61,235 nt of DNA from Eubacteriales bacterium (GTDB lineage: Bacteria > Bacillota > Clostridia > UBA1381): contig JAHAZB010000017.1 in the NCBI GenBank assembly GCA_018384175.1, positions 1 to 61,235 on the forward strand. Direction: 5' to 3'. This document shows, in pieces, positions 15,890-25,253 of the stretch; positions within the stretch are counted from its first letter, which is position 1, and every line of letters starts with the position of its first letter. The notes beneath the pieces were generated by a model. The model did not search any database, was not told the origin of the DNA, and saw only the letters and a list, made by a program, of their open reading frames with translations. A program made the translations under genes and the position numbers.

Positions 15890-15939
15890 TCTATATCCTC
15901 TTTCCTTTGTATAGATGCTGTCATTATTTATGTCAGATA

Positions 15940-16611
15940 TTACGGTATCACAATAAAACCTTTTTCATCTACATCAATTCCAATATATTCATCAGGAGAT
16001 ATTTTATTTCCCCATTCCTTCCCTATACCGGGATTATATGTATCAGGGGTTGCCACCGTCACATCATCTATCTTTTCTGATGGAATTATCTCATATTCAA
16101 CGACTCTTGAAGGTATATCATCAGACTTTTGAAGATAATCTTCAAGCTCTGTTTCAGCCTTAACAATATCACCTGGAATCGTAACTGTATAGTCAAAATC
16201 AACCTCCGGAATTACCAAACCATTACCCGAGTTATATTTTTTGTCGTACTTTACAACCTTCGGTTCTGCGAAAGCCTTCATATCCTTCCATATCATACCC
16301 TTAACAGTCATAGTCTCATCAAGAGTGGTTGATACTTTTAGATTATATACAATACTTACATCAGTCTCATTCTGTTTAAGTGGTGTTGAGGACACCTCCA
16401 ACAGTTGCCCTTCCTGACTATATATAGCAACATAGAGAGTCATTCCATCTTCTGTGTCAATGTTCGTTGTAACTGCCGCACTAATGCCATAATACTCATA
16501 ACATTCAAACATTAAATGCTCTATGGTATGTGCATAGTTTTGAGCAAATGCAGGAGCAGAGAAAACAAATGTAAATATACATACAATTATAGCTTTAATA
16601 ATATTCTTCAT
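15940..16611 (-). CDS. secreted protein of unknown function, toxin-island member, 223 aa
   Basis: The start at 16611 is chosen because AAGGAGC lies upstream and it gives a clean signal peptide ('KNIIKAIIVCIFTFVFSAPAFA'); the track's longer start does not. The mature part is acidic and beta-rich without recognised domains. It has its own consensus promoter, so it may be expressed independently of the toxin and immunity genes upstream. An envelope or extracellular role near the RHS protein is likely from the signal peptide only. Confidence 0.75.
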   Translation of the reverse strand: MKNIIKAIIVCIFTFVFSAPAFAQNYAHTIEHLMFECYEYYGISAAVTTNIDTEDGMTLYVAIYSQEGQLLEVSSTPLKQNETDVSIVYNLKVSTTLDETMTVKGMIWKDMKAFAEPKVVKYDKKYNSGNGLVIPEVDFDYTVTIPGDIVKAETELEDYLQKSDDIPSRVVEYEIIPSEKIDDVTVATPDTYNPGIGKEWGNKISPDEYIGIDVDEKGFIVIP

Positions 16612-16636
16612 TTTCTCACGCTCCTTTCTCTGCCTC

Positions 16637-16665
16637 ATTATACCAGAAATCTTGTTGTTTGTCAA
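16637..16665 (-). promoter_or_regulatory. consensus promoter of the 15940-16611 secreted protein gene
   Basis: Minus-strand TTGACA and TATAAT with a 17-base spacer, a perfect match to the vegetative sigma consensus. It lies 26 bases before the chosen ATG and just beyond the stop of the immunity gene. Confidence 0.85.
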
Positions 16666-16678
16666 AGATAATACTTCT

Positions 16679-17266
16679 TTAACAGAAACAAATCTCTTTT
16701 ATCTTTCTTGCTTTTTCTTTAATATCTTCTATTAAATCAACATCTTTTGTGTAAAATAAATAATTCATATGATGATGTGCCTTAATAATCAATCTCTTTT
16801 CAGGAATTAGGATGAAATAGTCTGAGATTCCCGAAAATCCTCCAAAACTATAACGATCACACCAATCAATAAATTCTTCTTTTTTCATTTTAATTGCTTT
16901 GTTAGTGCTGATTTTTAACCCCAAAGACTTCATTAACATTTGAAACTCACTATATATATCTTGACATATTGCATCATCAGATTTCTTTAACTTATACTTT
17001 TGGGGGAATATACAAGAAAGATAACAGTCATCAAAAGCATATTCCCCAATAATCTGTTTTAATAATTCAATCATTTTAAATCCATCAAAAAAGAAATCAA
17101 TGTATGAAGGCATTTCGTTTTTTGTAACTTCATCCCAATGCATTACAAAACGATCCCAATTATTAGAATGATACACATCTAAAGAACACGGTTGAGTCAA
17201 ATATTCATCGCGTATTCCCGCTTCTTTTAGAACTCCTATCAATATCTCTTTTTCCGTTACTTTCAT
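16679..17266 (-). CDS. putative immunity protein for the RHS toxin, 195 aa
   Basis: The start at 17266 is preceded by GGAGGAAAA at a good distance; earlier in-frame starts are less well placed. The product is soluble and cytosolic, without a signal peptide, mixed helical with several Trp/Phe-rich segments ('SFGGFSGISDYFILIPEKR'). Its place right after the RHS toxin gene, on the same strand and 14 bases from it, is the standard location of the cognate immunity gene in polymorphic toxin loci. I do not recognise the family, so the call is from position. Confidence 0.65.
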   Translation of the reverse strand: MKVTEKEILIGVLKEAGIRDEYLTQPCSLDVYHSNNWDRFVMHWDEVTKNEMPSYIDFFFDGFKMIELLKQIIGEYAFDDCYLSCIFPQKYKLKKSDDAICQDIYSEFQMLMKSLGLKISTNKAIKMKKEEFIDWCDRYSFGGFSGISDYFILIPEKRLIIKAHHHMNYLFYTKDVDLIEDIKEKARKIKEICFC

Positions 17267-17280
17267 ATCGTTTTCCTCCA

Positions 17281-20200
17281 TCACCTTATTGTCCCATCAG
17301 GATTCACGTTTATATAGTTACCCGTTTTTCCGTCAGGCGAAGCGTCCCAATGATCCCCTCCATGTCTTGAATAGTCTGGCTTAAACTTCCACTTTGTTTT
17401 TTTATGAGTGTATGAACCATCTTTATTTTTATTAAATTCATCAGGATGAGTGTCCGGAGTCTTTACTTTATCATCATCTAATAGTTTTGACGGCGGTTTA
17501 GGAGCTTTCGCCTTTCCTTTTGCGTATATAATGGCTTCACGAAGGTTCTTTCCTGTTTCAATCGCTGCTTTGAATGCATTTCTAAAGACTACACTTCCTA
17601 AGTATCCAATAGCCATAATACTTCCGCCAATTAATGCTATTTCTTTAGCAGTAAATACCACACCACATATTACTAAAGTGATGCTTTCACCAGTATAGTC
17701 AGCATAAATCACCGGATTCTGATTACCATACACATACCAGTTATATCCATCCTCGGCAGGGTCTTGCTGCGTGAATCGTCCTGTTGTCGGGTCATAGTAT
17801 CTCGCTCTTAAGTAATACAATCCTGTTTCTTCGTCATAGGTTTGTCCGAAGTATGTGAAGTGATTATCTATTGTCTCGTCTTTCTTTAAGAAGTTGCCCC
17901 ATACATCGTAGTCATAGCGGTTTTTGATATTGCCGTTTCTATCAACTATCTGCACCACATCGCCGTGTCCGTTATAGATGTAATAGTATATTTCTCCTGT
18001 TTCTTTATCTACTTGAGCAAGAACTCTGTCAGGACCCCATATGTACTGCTTCACAGGGCACATTGCATATTGGGTTGTGCCATTTGCTATTACCTCTGCA
18101 AGATCTGCAATAGCCTGAAGTCTGCCGTTTTGGTCGTAGATGTAGTACTCAATCCCGGATGAACTGCTTTCCTTTACATATCGGTATCCACTTGCATCAT
18201 ATTCAATATATACTGCATCATCACCGACCTCGGCATAATACATTTGGTCCTGTTCGTTATATCTGAACTCTGCACTTTCTTCCGAAAGGAAATCTATCTG
18301 TTCAAAATTCACCTTACGGTTGCCACGATAATCATATTCATAATATGAATCAGCACCCTTTGTTCCGCTAACTGATGCAATTCGGTTTAACTTGTCATAA
18401 TCATATGATACAGTATTTGAAACACCTTCAACCATTTCATTTGATGTGAGAATATTCCCGTTTTCGTCATATGAATAGTTATAGCTCGAAAGAACTGTTG
18501 AACCTTTTTTATTTGTAAGACCAATCAGTCTTGAAAGTCCGTCATATACATATTCTGACTTTAGGACACTTCCTTCGGAAAGAGTTGGAAATGTTATAGA
18601 TTTCAGCTTCCCGTCCGGATAGAACTCATATCTGACATTTGCATTGTCAGCAGAATTTTTGTTTACACTTCCGTCAACCTGAACCTTTGATATACGATTT
18701 TTATCATATTCATAATATGTCGGAGTACCGTAGATACCCTGACCGTCAGGGGCAGCACATCCATACTTTGCTGTCGTTATATTGCCCATTACATCATATA
18801 TGTAACTCTCATATGGGGTAAAGTATATGTTTCCTCCGTTTGTTACATCAGCTTTAAAATCATCCAAATGTGAAAGAAGCTTACCCGTTCGAGAATATGT
18901 GTTACTTTCAATTTCTCTAAGCTGCACCCTATAACTTTGCGTTGTTGCGCTATATATTCCACGAGCATCAAACACAAAATCCGCACCATGTGGATTTGCA
19001 TACTGATATTGTCTGTCTGTCAACGTTTCGTTAACCTTTATATAGCTTTCTCTTTCAACGCTACCCAAAGCATTATAATATGGATTATATAATTTGCCGT
19101 CTTTATCTACCGATTGCCATAACCTTCCCATATCATCATAGGTGTATGTATTACTGTTTCCGGTATTATCAGTATCTGAAACAAGCTTTCCCTCACCATC
19201 ATATACCCTTTGATATAATGTGCTTTCGCTTCCGGCAGAATCAGATATTTTTTGAGTCTTTATATTCCCGGCATTATCATAGGTATTGGTTATTGTTTCA
19301 TTTTGAGCATTTGTAATCTTAATCGCTCTGTTCAGTTTATCATATTTAATGCTCTGTGTAAACCCATCCTCATTAAGATTTTCATTTGCATCAATTACAC
19401 CAATCAAATTACCTGCTATATCATATGTATACTTCTTTTCGACAAAGCTATTATCCTGATAATTTTCATATGCCCGTTCGTTAATAAGCCTTCCCACACG
19501 GTCATATGTGTACTCGATAATATTTTCCTTTACCAGAGTGTTTGTTGCAGGTGTAAAATAGCGTCGAGCTTTAAATCCTGCTCCGTCTGAGGCAATATTA
19601 TATTCTGTAATATGATGATTCCCAAATATATCTACAGTCTTTACATCACGTCCAAGGCCGTCATAATATGTAATCTTCGAATTCCCTTGCGGATCAATTT
19701 CAGTAACAGTATTTGCATCACTGTCGTACACATATGAGGTTGTAACATATGAAGCCGTATTGTTAACGGTATCTATTACATTACCTTCTATCAACTCCCC
19801 GGTTCCCATATATAGATTTATTTTTGCATCATGGTATGTATAACTATGCTCTGATAATTCTTCTTCTGTAGGATATGCAGGTGTATTATCGGTTGTAACA
19901 TAATATTTGAGCTCACTTATTATCCTCTGGCACAAAAGATCTTCGTCAGATGTAAGTTTATTACCATAATTATCCTTGAGTATCGTAGTATAGGATATAT
20001 TTTCAACAGGCAACAATGCACCATTCTTATTTCCATACGATGTATACACTAAATGTTTCGGATATATTATTCTTGTCGGTCTGCCAAGCTTATCGTATTC
20101 AAAATGTGTCACATTACCTTCGTCATCCGTTACACTTTCTACTAATCCAAGAAGCATATCATACGTATATGCTGTTGTCTGTGTTTTTGTAGTTCCATTC

Positions 20201-22809
20201 TCTGTAACCTTTTTAACAATTGTAGAAGGATATGCATATCCTGTAGCAGAGGTATAGTGCTCTTCAATAACTGTTGTTCCGCTGTCATTATCAGTAGTTG
20301 TGGTACGCTTTGTTACTTTTCCTGCTGTATTGTATTCATATGTATAAGTTTCTGAGCTTCCGTCTGCTTTTCTAACATATGATGGTCTTTGCTTATTGTT
20401 ATATCCGTAATATTCAAAGCACTGTGTATTATTATCACGATACCACGATTTATTTCGTACAAATCCGGTGTCGGCAAAATACTCATAGCAGACACTATGC
20501 TTTTCTCTATCCTGTCCTATTACCGTTTCGTAATCGACCTCCTCCGTTATAAGAGTAGGCTTTCCATATGCTTTATTAACCGCATTATTCAATGACTTCT
20601 GCACATATGAGGTGTATGTATATCCATCGCCATTAGAATAGTCAAGCTTGGTTCTGGTAGGTTGCTTTTGTGAAAAATATAAATTTTCATAATTTACTGT
20701 AAGTGCATTTCCAACAGGCGTACTATATTGTATATTACCATTTTTTTCAAGTACAGCATCTTGAATTTTATAAAACTCCCTGATATGTGTACCATTTTGG
20801 CTACGTTCTCTTGTTTTTACAATATATGATCTATAATCGTTGGCAATACTGTCTATCGAGTTATGAAAACCATATCCGGTATAACCTCTGTAATATTCGT
20901 ATTCAACAACATTCTTATCATAATATTCTACATACCTTAATTTGTCGTCCGCTGTTGGCTCTACTACATGTTCATACTCACCCCGTTCTTTGACAACATA
21001 TGCCTCACATACTCCGCTGTGTCCCAAATTCCTTTGTCTTTTATCGTAAAAATAGTATGTATCAGAATGCGGACGGACAATATTACCTAAAAGATACACC
21101 ATATTATGCTTGTACCCTGTTGTATTAAACACAAAATCAGAATCAAACGATTTATCAGCAAAAGAAAACTGTATTGGAAAATACAAGTATCTTGAGCCAC
21201 TTTCCCATGTAGGATAATAGTGTGTTCTTTCTCCGATAGCATTTGTAACATGCATCAAAATAGGCTCTGTTGAAATATAGTTATTATCAGGATCGAACAC
21301 ATCAGCCATCAACTTCTCATACTCAAGTGTTAAGCCTATTTCCGCGGTACCCGGCTCACTGACAGTTACGGTTATGCTTTCATAAACTTCCCCATCAACA
21401 ATGTATTCCTCTGAATAATCAAACCTTACAACTCTTCCGACGGTGTCAATAATACTTGACAGTATCGGGGTGTCATTTACACCATAAAAGTCTTTCTCTG
21501 TATAGTTAAAAGTAATTTTATTACCATATCTATCTACAATTGTACGGAGTTCTCCGTGCTTTCCAAAATAGTATTTTGTGCCATCCGGATTATCCACGAT
21601 ATAGTCAATTCGTGCAACACTACATATATCGGGTGCATAGTCAAAATAATCTGTAAAAGTTATATCTTTACCAACATAATTTGCGAATGAATATCCCTCT
21701 CCGGATATAAATTCCACCTCCATAGTATTGCCTTTACCATCATGGTAATATATTGCTTTAGCTATTTCATTTATATCCTCAATATTATCCTTAATCACCT
21801 GTACTGAAGGAAAACCCCACGACCATCCTGCACCCAGATTATTTCTTGCCTGCTGATAGCTTACCGACGAAATTTCCGATGTATAATGATAGTCAACATA
21901 TACTGTGTCACCTTCATTTTTTCGTATTTTAGACGCTGTATAATAAAACAGTCCGCCTTCTCTTTCTCTTGTGTTTATCTCTTCAACACGTCTGTCTGCC
22001 TGACTTTCGGTTAGATAAAAATAGTTGTAGGTCTCTGTTTCATTTGTTTCTGTATTTGTTTTTGTTTCTGTTACCTGAAAGCCTCCGCCTGCCGGAAATT
22101 CATATGTCCTACCATTAGCCTCAACACCGGCTGTTTTTGTATACAACTCTGCCTCAGCAGCACTATAGTACCTCGACAAATTCAAATCCAAGCCATCAAC
22201 ACCCGGCAAAACAAGGTCTGTTTCCGTAACAACAAGATTTCCGGTCATGGGATCAATGTACTCTTCTCCGAGGTTATCCCCTATAAAATTAGTTCTTCCT
22301 GTTTGATTTTGCAGAGCAAAAGAGTCCTTCGCATTCATATCCCCGAGGCGATATGCCATATCCATTGAAGACGGCACAGTTCTTGATGACACAACATTAC
22401 TGTCATGCACCAGCATTTCTCCATCTATTACAATTCCATCATCGATATAGTCACCTGGTTCCAGTTTATTCAAACTTACATATCCGTCGGAATTATATAC
22501 TGTTGCCGGAATAGTCACATCAGTATCAAATTGTATATTCTTTTCAGGCATTATTTGTACTTCCTCATACTCTATTTCTCCAACACTTGAAAGTGCTAAA
22601 GGGCTACTTTGGCTACTCATTGTCATCAACGTCACGTTTTCCGAAGAAATATGCGGTAAGCTTTCTGACTCTGTAGATAAAGCAGAAATATTGCTTGAAA
22701 TATTATTTTCCTGAATATCAATGGTTGGCTCACGTTCTATAGCATATGCTGTTAAGGAACCCAAAAGTGTCGTAACCACTAAAATTGATGATATTAATCT
22801 CTTAAACAT
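17281..22809 (-). CDS. secreted RHS-repeat polymorphic toxin, 1842 aa
   Basis: I start at 22809, where GGAGG is 7 bases upstream. A Sec signal peptide ('ISSILVVTTLLGSLTAYA') is followed by a DUF6531-like segment ('YIDPMTGNLVVTETDLVLPG', about residue 190), then many YD/RHS repeats that build a closed shell. The RHS core motif ends with 'GLYYLRARYYDPTTGRFTQQDP'. After a hydrophobic helix, the last ~70 residues form a variable tip with 'HGGDHWD', a His-rich motif like those of several predicted nuclease-type toxin tips; the exact class is unresolved. It is organised like Bacillus WapA, with a likely immunity gene downstream. The long RHS shell and signal peptide suggest contact-dependent killing of neighbours. 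Confidence 0.92.
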   Translation of the reverse strand: MFKRLISSILVVTTLLGSLTAYAIEREPTIDIQENNISSNISALSTESESLPHISSENVTLMTMSSQSSPLALSSVGEIEYEEVQIMPEKNIQFDTDVTIPATVYNSDGYVSLNKLEPGDYIDDGIVIDGEMLVHDSNVVSSRTVPSSMDMAYRLGDMNAKDSFALQNQTGRTNFIGDNLGEEYIDPMTGNLVVTETDLVLPGVDGLDLNLSRYYSAAEAELYTKTAGVEANGRTYEFPAGGGFQVTETKTNTETNETETYNYFYLTESQADRRVEEINTREREGGLFYYTASKIRKNEGDTVYVDYHYTSEISSVSYQQARNNLGAGWSWGFPSVQVIKDNIEDINEIAKAIYYHDGKGNTMEVEFISGEGYSFANYVGKDITFTDYFDYAPDICSVARIDYIVDNPDGTKYYFGKHGELRTIVDRYGNKITFNYTEKDFYGVNDTPILSSIIDTVGRVVRFDYSEEYIVDGEVYESITVTVSEPGTAEIGLTLEYEKLMADVFDPDNNYISTEPILMHVTNAIGERTHYYPTWESGSRYLYFPIQFSFADKSFDSDFVFNTTGYKHNMVYLLGNIVRPHSDTYYFYDKRQRNLGHSGVCEAYVVKERGEYEHVVEPTADDKLRYVEYYDKNVVEYEYYRGYTGYGFHNSIDSIANDYRSYIVKTRERSQNGTHIREFYKIQDAVLEKNGNIQYSTPVGNALTVNYENLYFSQKQPTRTKLDYSNGDGYTYTSYVQKSLNNAVNKAYGKPTLITEEVDYETVIGQDREKHSVCYEYFADTGFVRNKSWYRDNNTQCFEYYGYNNKQRPSYVRKADGSSETYTYEYNTAGKVTKRTTTTDNDSGTTVIEEHYTSATGYAYPSTIVKKVTENGTTKTQTTAYTYDMLLGLVESVTDDEGNVTHFEYDKLGRPTRIIYPKHLVYTSYGNKNGALLPVENISYTTILKDNYGNKLTSDEDLLCQRIISELKYYVTTDNTPAYPTEEELSEHSYTYHDAKINLYMGTGELIEGNVIDTVNNTASYVTTSYVYDSDANTVTEIDPQGNSKITYYDGLGRDVKTVDIFGNHHITEYNIASDGAGFKARRYFTPATNTLVKENIIEYTYDRVGRLINERAYENYQDNSFVEKKYTYDIAGNLIGVIDANENLNEDGFTQSIKYDKLNRAIKITNAQNETITNTYDNAGNIKTQKISDSAGSESTLYQRVYDGEGKLVSDTDNTGNSNTYTYDDMGRLWQSVDKDGKLYNPYYNALGSVERESYIKVNETLTDRQYQYANPHGADFVFDARGIYSATTQSYRVQLREIESNTYSRTGKLLSHLDDFKADVTNGGNIYFTPYESYIYDVMGNITTAKYGCAAPDGQGIYGTPTYYEYDKNRISKVQVDGSVNKNSADNANVRYEFYPDGKLKSITFPTLSEGSVLKSEYVYDGLSRLIGLTNKKGSTVLSSYNYSYDENGNILTSNEMVEGVSNTVSYDYDKLNRIASVSGTKGADSYYEYDYRGNRKVNFEQIDFLSEESAEFRYNEQDQMYYAEVGDDAVYIEYDASGYRYVKESSSSGIEYYIYDQNGRLQAIADLAEVIANGTTQYAMCPVKQYIWGPDRVLAQVDKETGEIYYYIYNGHGDVVQIVDRNGNIKNRYDYDVWGNFLKKDETIDNHFTYFGQTYDEETGLYYLRARYYDPTTGRFTQQDPAEDGYNWYVYGNQNPVIYADYTGESITLVICGVVFTAKEIALIGGSIMAIGYLGSVVFRNAFKAAIETGKNLREAIIYAKGKAKAPKPPSKLLDDDKVKTPDTHPDEFNKNKDGSYTHKKTKWKFKPDYSRHGGDHWDASPDGKTGNYINVNPDGTIR

Positions 22810-23671
22810 TGTCTTCACCTCCGCTTACTGTCTTTGATAGCAAATTTCCCATATTGTCATAAGTATAAGAAACTGATACACCGTTCCTTTTATCAATTTG
22901 AACCAATCTATTATTTGCATTATAATAATATGCGTTTACACCACTATTCCCGTCAAAATCAATGGATGCTCTCACTGGCATAATCCCCGAATGCCACAGC
23001 ATAAGCTTTGCTCTCTTTTCTGTTTGGGTATTAAACTGATATATCAAACTGATATTGCCGCTAAGATTAGACGGTACTTTTACATCTGACTTTTTAACAT
23101 TTACCATTCTCTTATCGTCATCATATGTTGCGAGAAGCAAGGTGATATCCTTTTCTGCATTTGTACTGTTTGTAACACTGAATAAGCACTGTAGCTGAGC
23201 TTTATCAACAACTCTGAGTCCGGCTTCGCCTGTATTTACATCATTTATCTTAATCTGAGAAGTAAACGATATTCCTTCCTCATCAGAAACCACATTTTCA
23301 GATACTGTGTTTACCTGTTCCGATTCCAAAACATCTGTCTCTGTCTGCAGCATTGATGACACAGCATTACTTTGAGATGTTGATGTTATCGGATAAACAT
23401 AGTACACCGCATCCGGATTCTCCCATTCAAGCAAAACAATAAATGCACTTTTCGAAAAGTCCACACTTGAACAAATCCCATTGTCGTACTGAGATACCGG
23501 TCCTGTATACAATATAACCTCTTCATCATCGACATACTTCACAACCTTAACATTTGTATCTGTTACAAGGCTTGTTTGTGTCATTTCACTTACACTTATC
23601 CCATCTGCATATGCTATATTGCCCACTAAAAGGCAACAGCACGCGAGAAGCATGATTAGTTTTTTCTTCAT
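22802..23671 (-). CDS. secreted RHS companion protein with terminal YD repeat, 289 aa
   Basis: A signal peptide ('LIMLLACCCLLVGNIAYA') is followed by a beta-rich region of about 230 residues. The last ~40 residues are a YD/RHS-like repeat ('YYYNANNRLVQIDKRNG', 'YTYDNMGNLLSKT'). Its stop overlaps the RHS toxin start region by 8 bases, so the two are coupled. It might dock onto the RHS shell or be a detached N-terminal part of an ancestral RHS gene. No known family is recognised for the first 230 residues. Confidence 0.8.
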   Translation of the reverse strand: MKKKLIMLLACCCLLVGNIAYADGISVSEMTQTSLVTDTNVKVVKYVDDEEVILYTGPVSQYDNGICSSVDFSKSAFIVLLEWENPDAVYYVYPITSTSQSNAVSSMLQTETDVLESEQVNTVSENVVSDEEGISFTSQIKINDVNTGEAGLRVVDKAQLQCLFSVTNSTNAEKDITLLLATYDDDKRMVNVKKSDVKVPSNLSGNISLIYQFNTQTEKRAKLMLWHSGIMPVRASIDFDGNSGVNAYYYNANNRLVQIDKRNGVSVSYTYDNMGNLLSKTVSGGEDNV

Positions 23672-23706
23672 CTTCTTTTCCTTCCTTTTTACAATATATT
23701 TTCTTA

Positions 23707-23735
23707 ATCATATCATAAATTGGGAAATATTTCAA
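23707..23735 (-). promoter_or_regulatory. promoter of the RHS toxin operon
   Basis: Minus-strand -35 TTGAAA and -10 TATGAT with a 17-base spacer. It lies 36 bases before the start codon of the RHS companion gene and follows the terminator of the preceding operon. I see nothing else of note between 23736 and 23847. Confidence 0.65.
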
Positions 23736-23860
23736 TCTGTAATAGCACCAAAATCCGCATTGTATTGCATATTTAAGCATATATCATAAACAGATTGACA
23801 AATAACTTCTTTTCAAATATAATGTACATAGATTCAATTCATAAACACCATAAAAATAAA

Positions 23861-23901
23861 AATCCGATACCCTATACTGATTTCAGTAAGAGTACCGGAT
23901 T
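23861..23901 (-). terminator. terminator of the 33.9-23.9 kb operon
   Basis: A long hairpin with arms AATCCGGTACTCTTACTG and its near-complement, four-base loop AAAT, followed on the minus strand by TTTTTATTTTTA. It lies 25 bases after the stop of the last gene of the operon. It separates the DNA-metabolism operon from the toxin island. Confidence 0.85.
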
Positions 23902-23925
23902 CTTTCATTTTACCTCATAAGAAAA

Positions 23926-24138
23926 TCAAGCTGCTTTTTTAGCTTTCTTTCTTTTTTCATATGTTATCCTATAAATTGTGTTTGTTGTTTCAACTTCAAT
24001 ACTATGCAATCTTCTTTTGCGTATCGCCACAACCTTAGATGTGAAATACTCAGGATTTTCACCCTGAATTATTACCATACGCTCGCCAATTTCAGGCTTA
24101 TACACAAGACTTCCCTTAAGATTCACAATTTGTTTCAT
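23926..24138 (-). CDS. small beta-rich protein, paralogue of the 15701-15889 product, 70 aa
   Basis: The start at 24138 has AAGGAGG seven bases upstream, so it is preferred to the track's 24156. The protein has the pattern 'PEIGERMVIIQGENPEYFTS' and 'IEVETTNTIYRITYE', shared with the gene at 15701-15889, plus a basic Lys-rich tail absent from the other copy. It is the last gene of its operon, 25 bases before a strong terminator. Function unknown. Confidence 0.72.
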   Translation of the reverse strand: MKQIVNLKGSLVYKPEIGERMVIIQGENPEYFTSKVVAIRKRRLHSIEVETTNTIYRITYEKRKKAKKAA

Positions 24139-24149
24139 TATTTGCCTCC

Positions 24150-24359
24150 TTACCATAAAATCGACGTCAAAAGTGACGGCATCATACAGATTGCCATTAT
24201 CATAACATAAAACAGCACAGCAAGTCCTACCGAGATATATGTTCCCATACTAATCTGTGCAAATTGACCGTCCTTTACAACAACATTGTTCTTAACAAAG
24301 CCCTTTACTTCTTTGATAAGCTGAACACAAGCAAGTATAAATAATACCTTAAAATACAT
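24150..24359 (-). CDS. small membrane protein, two predicted helices, 69 aa
   Basis: The sequence begins with a hydrophobic segment ('MYFKVLFILACVQLI') and ends with another ('SVGLAVLFYVMIMAICMM'), separated by a short polar loop with a basic 'KNNVVVKDGQ'. It is likely an inner-membrane hairpin. No family recognised. It sits near the end of the DNA-metabolism operon with 11-14-base spacing to its neighbours. Confidence 0.65.
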   Translation of the reverse strand: MYFKVLFILACVQLIKEVKGFVKNNVVVKDGQFAQISMGTYISVGLAVLFYVMIMAICMMPSLLTSILW

Positions 24360-24373
24360 AATGGCACCTCCGT

Positions 24374-24577
24374 TTAACTAAACTTCGCAGGCTCATTTGT
24401 CCCGAAATTTATGTATTCGACAATGTCGCTTATCCGCTCATCGTCCCATACATCACAGTACAGTGTTTTTCTTTCGTTTCCTGAACCTGTATGAACTATA
24501 GCCTTTCCATCATAAATTTGCAACAGACAATTCTGTTTATTTGCCACCGCCGCTGCAAGATTACCTAACTGTTTCAT
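24374..24577 (-). CDS. hypothetical protein, 67 aa
   Basis: A small soluble protein ('MKQLGNLAAAVANKQNCLLQIYDGKAIV' region not further recognisable as a family; beta-rich second half). It is positioned 13-14 bases from both neighbours, as expected for an operon gene. Function unknown. Confidence 0.6.
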   Translation of the reverse strand: MKQLGNLAAAVANKQNCLLQIYDGKAIVHTGSGNERKTLYCDVWDDERISDIVEYINFGTNEPAKFS

Positions 24578-24590
24578 AATAAACCCCCAT

Positions 24591-25025
24591 TCAGTTCAAA
24601 TCGTCTTCTTCAGCTTCATCAGCCATATACTCCTTCATATATTGGTCATACTCATCAGAGTATTTCCGATATAGTTCCTCATTTACCGATTTGAGAAAAT
24701 CCTCATCAAATTGCCATAATGGATATTTATAGTACCCGCTTATTTTTGTAAGCCCTGTGTCTACTGCGATTCCTGTTTCTAATATTTCATCCGCAAACCA
24801 GCAATTGTTTGTATCAACATAGGCACTGTTTTTCAGAGCAATAAATTCTCCAAAATTCAATGTGAAATTTGGAAACGGCAGCTCATTTCCATCTTCCTTG
24901 TATGTAAACGAAATACCGATATTGTGCTGCTTTCCGTCAAGAAAATCAGTAACCGTCACAAGCTTCAAATGCGGTTTTATCTCAAACTCTTTGTCAAATC
25001 CCTTTACAGTAAATGTCTTTAACAT
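24591..25025 (-). CDS. hypothetical protein, 144 aa
   Basis: The start at 25025 is preferred because GGAGGAG lies just upstream; the track's 25067 start would overlap the preceding gene. The product has a beta-rich N-terminal half with 'LKLVTVTDFLDGKQHNIG' and an acidic tail ('ADEAEEDDLN'). No family recognised. Acidic tails of this kind are common in proteins that contact DNA-binding partners, but that is only a possibility. Confidence 0.65.
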   Translation of the reverse strand: MLKTFTVKGFDKEFEIKPHLKLVTVTDFLDGKQHNIGISFTYKEDGNELPFPNFTLNFGEFIALKNSAYVDTNNCWFADEILETGIAVDTGLTKISGYYKYPLWQFDEDFLKSVNEELYRKYSDEYDQYMKEYMADEAEEDDLN

Positions 25026-25050
25026 ATTTCTCCTCCTGTTATATGCGCAA

Positions 25051-25251
25051 TCAGCAAATACTAACATAATCGCCGATTATCATAAGTGCTTCCTCATAAC
25101 TGCCGCTGGCATAAACATGGTTATACATTTCCTTCGATTCCTCTTCCATTCCGTTTTGTTTTAATGTAACGGATGCAATGGAAAGCAGATTAAATATCTT
25201 TCCGTCCTCGCCTATCAGTTTACATTCCGGCTTATATTTCTTTTCACTCAT
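25051..25251 (-). CDS. hypothetical protein, 66 aa
   Basis: A small protein with 'CKLIGEDGKIFNLLSIASVTLK' at the N-terminus, resembling small plasmid-borne proteins of unknown role, followed by a helical C-terminus. It starts two bases after the VWA gene stop, so it is coupled to it. Confidence 0.6.
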   Translation of the reverse strand: MSEKKYKPECKLIGEDGKIFNLLSIASVTLKQNGMEEESKEMYNHVYASGSYEEALMIIGDYVSIC

Positions 25252-25253
25252 AA

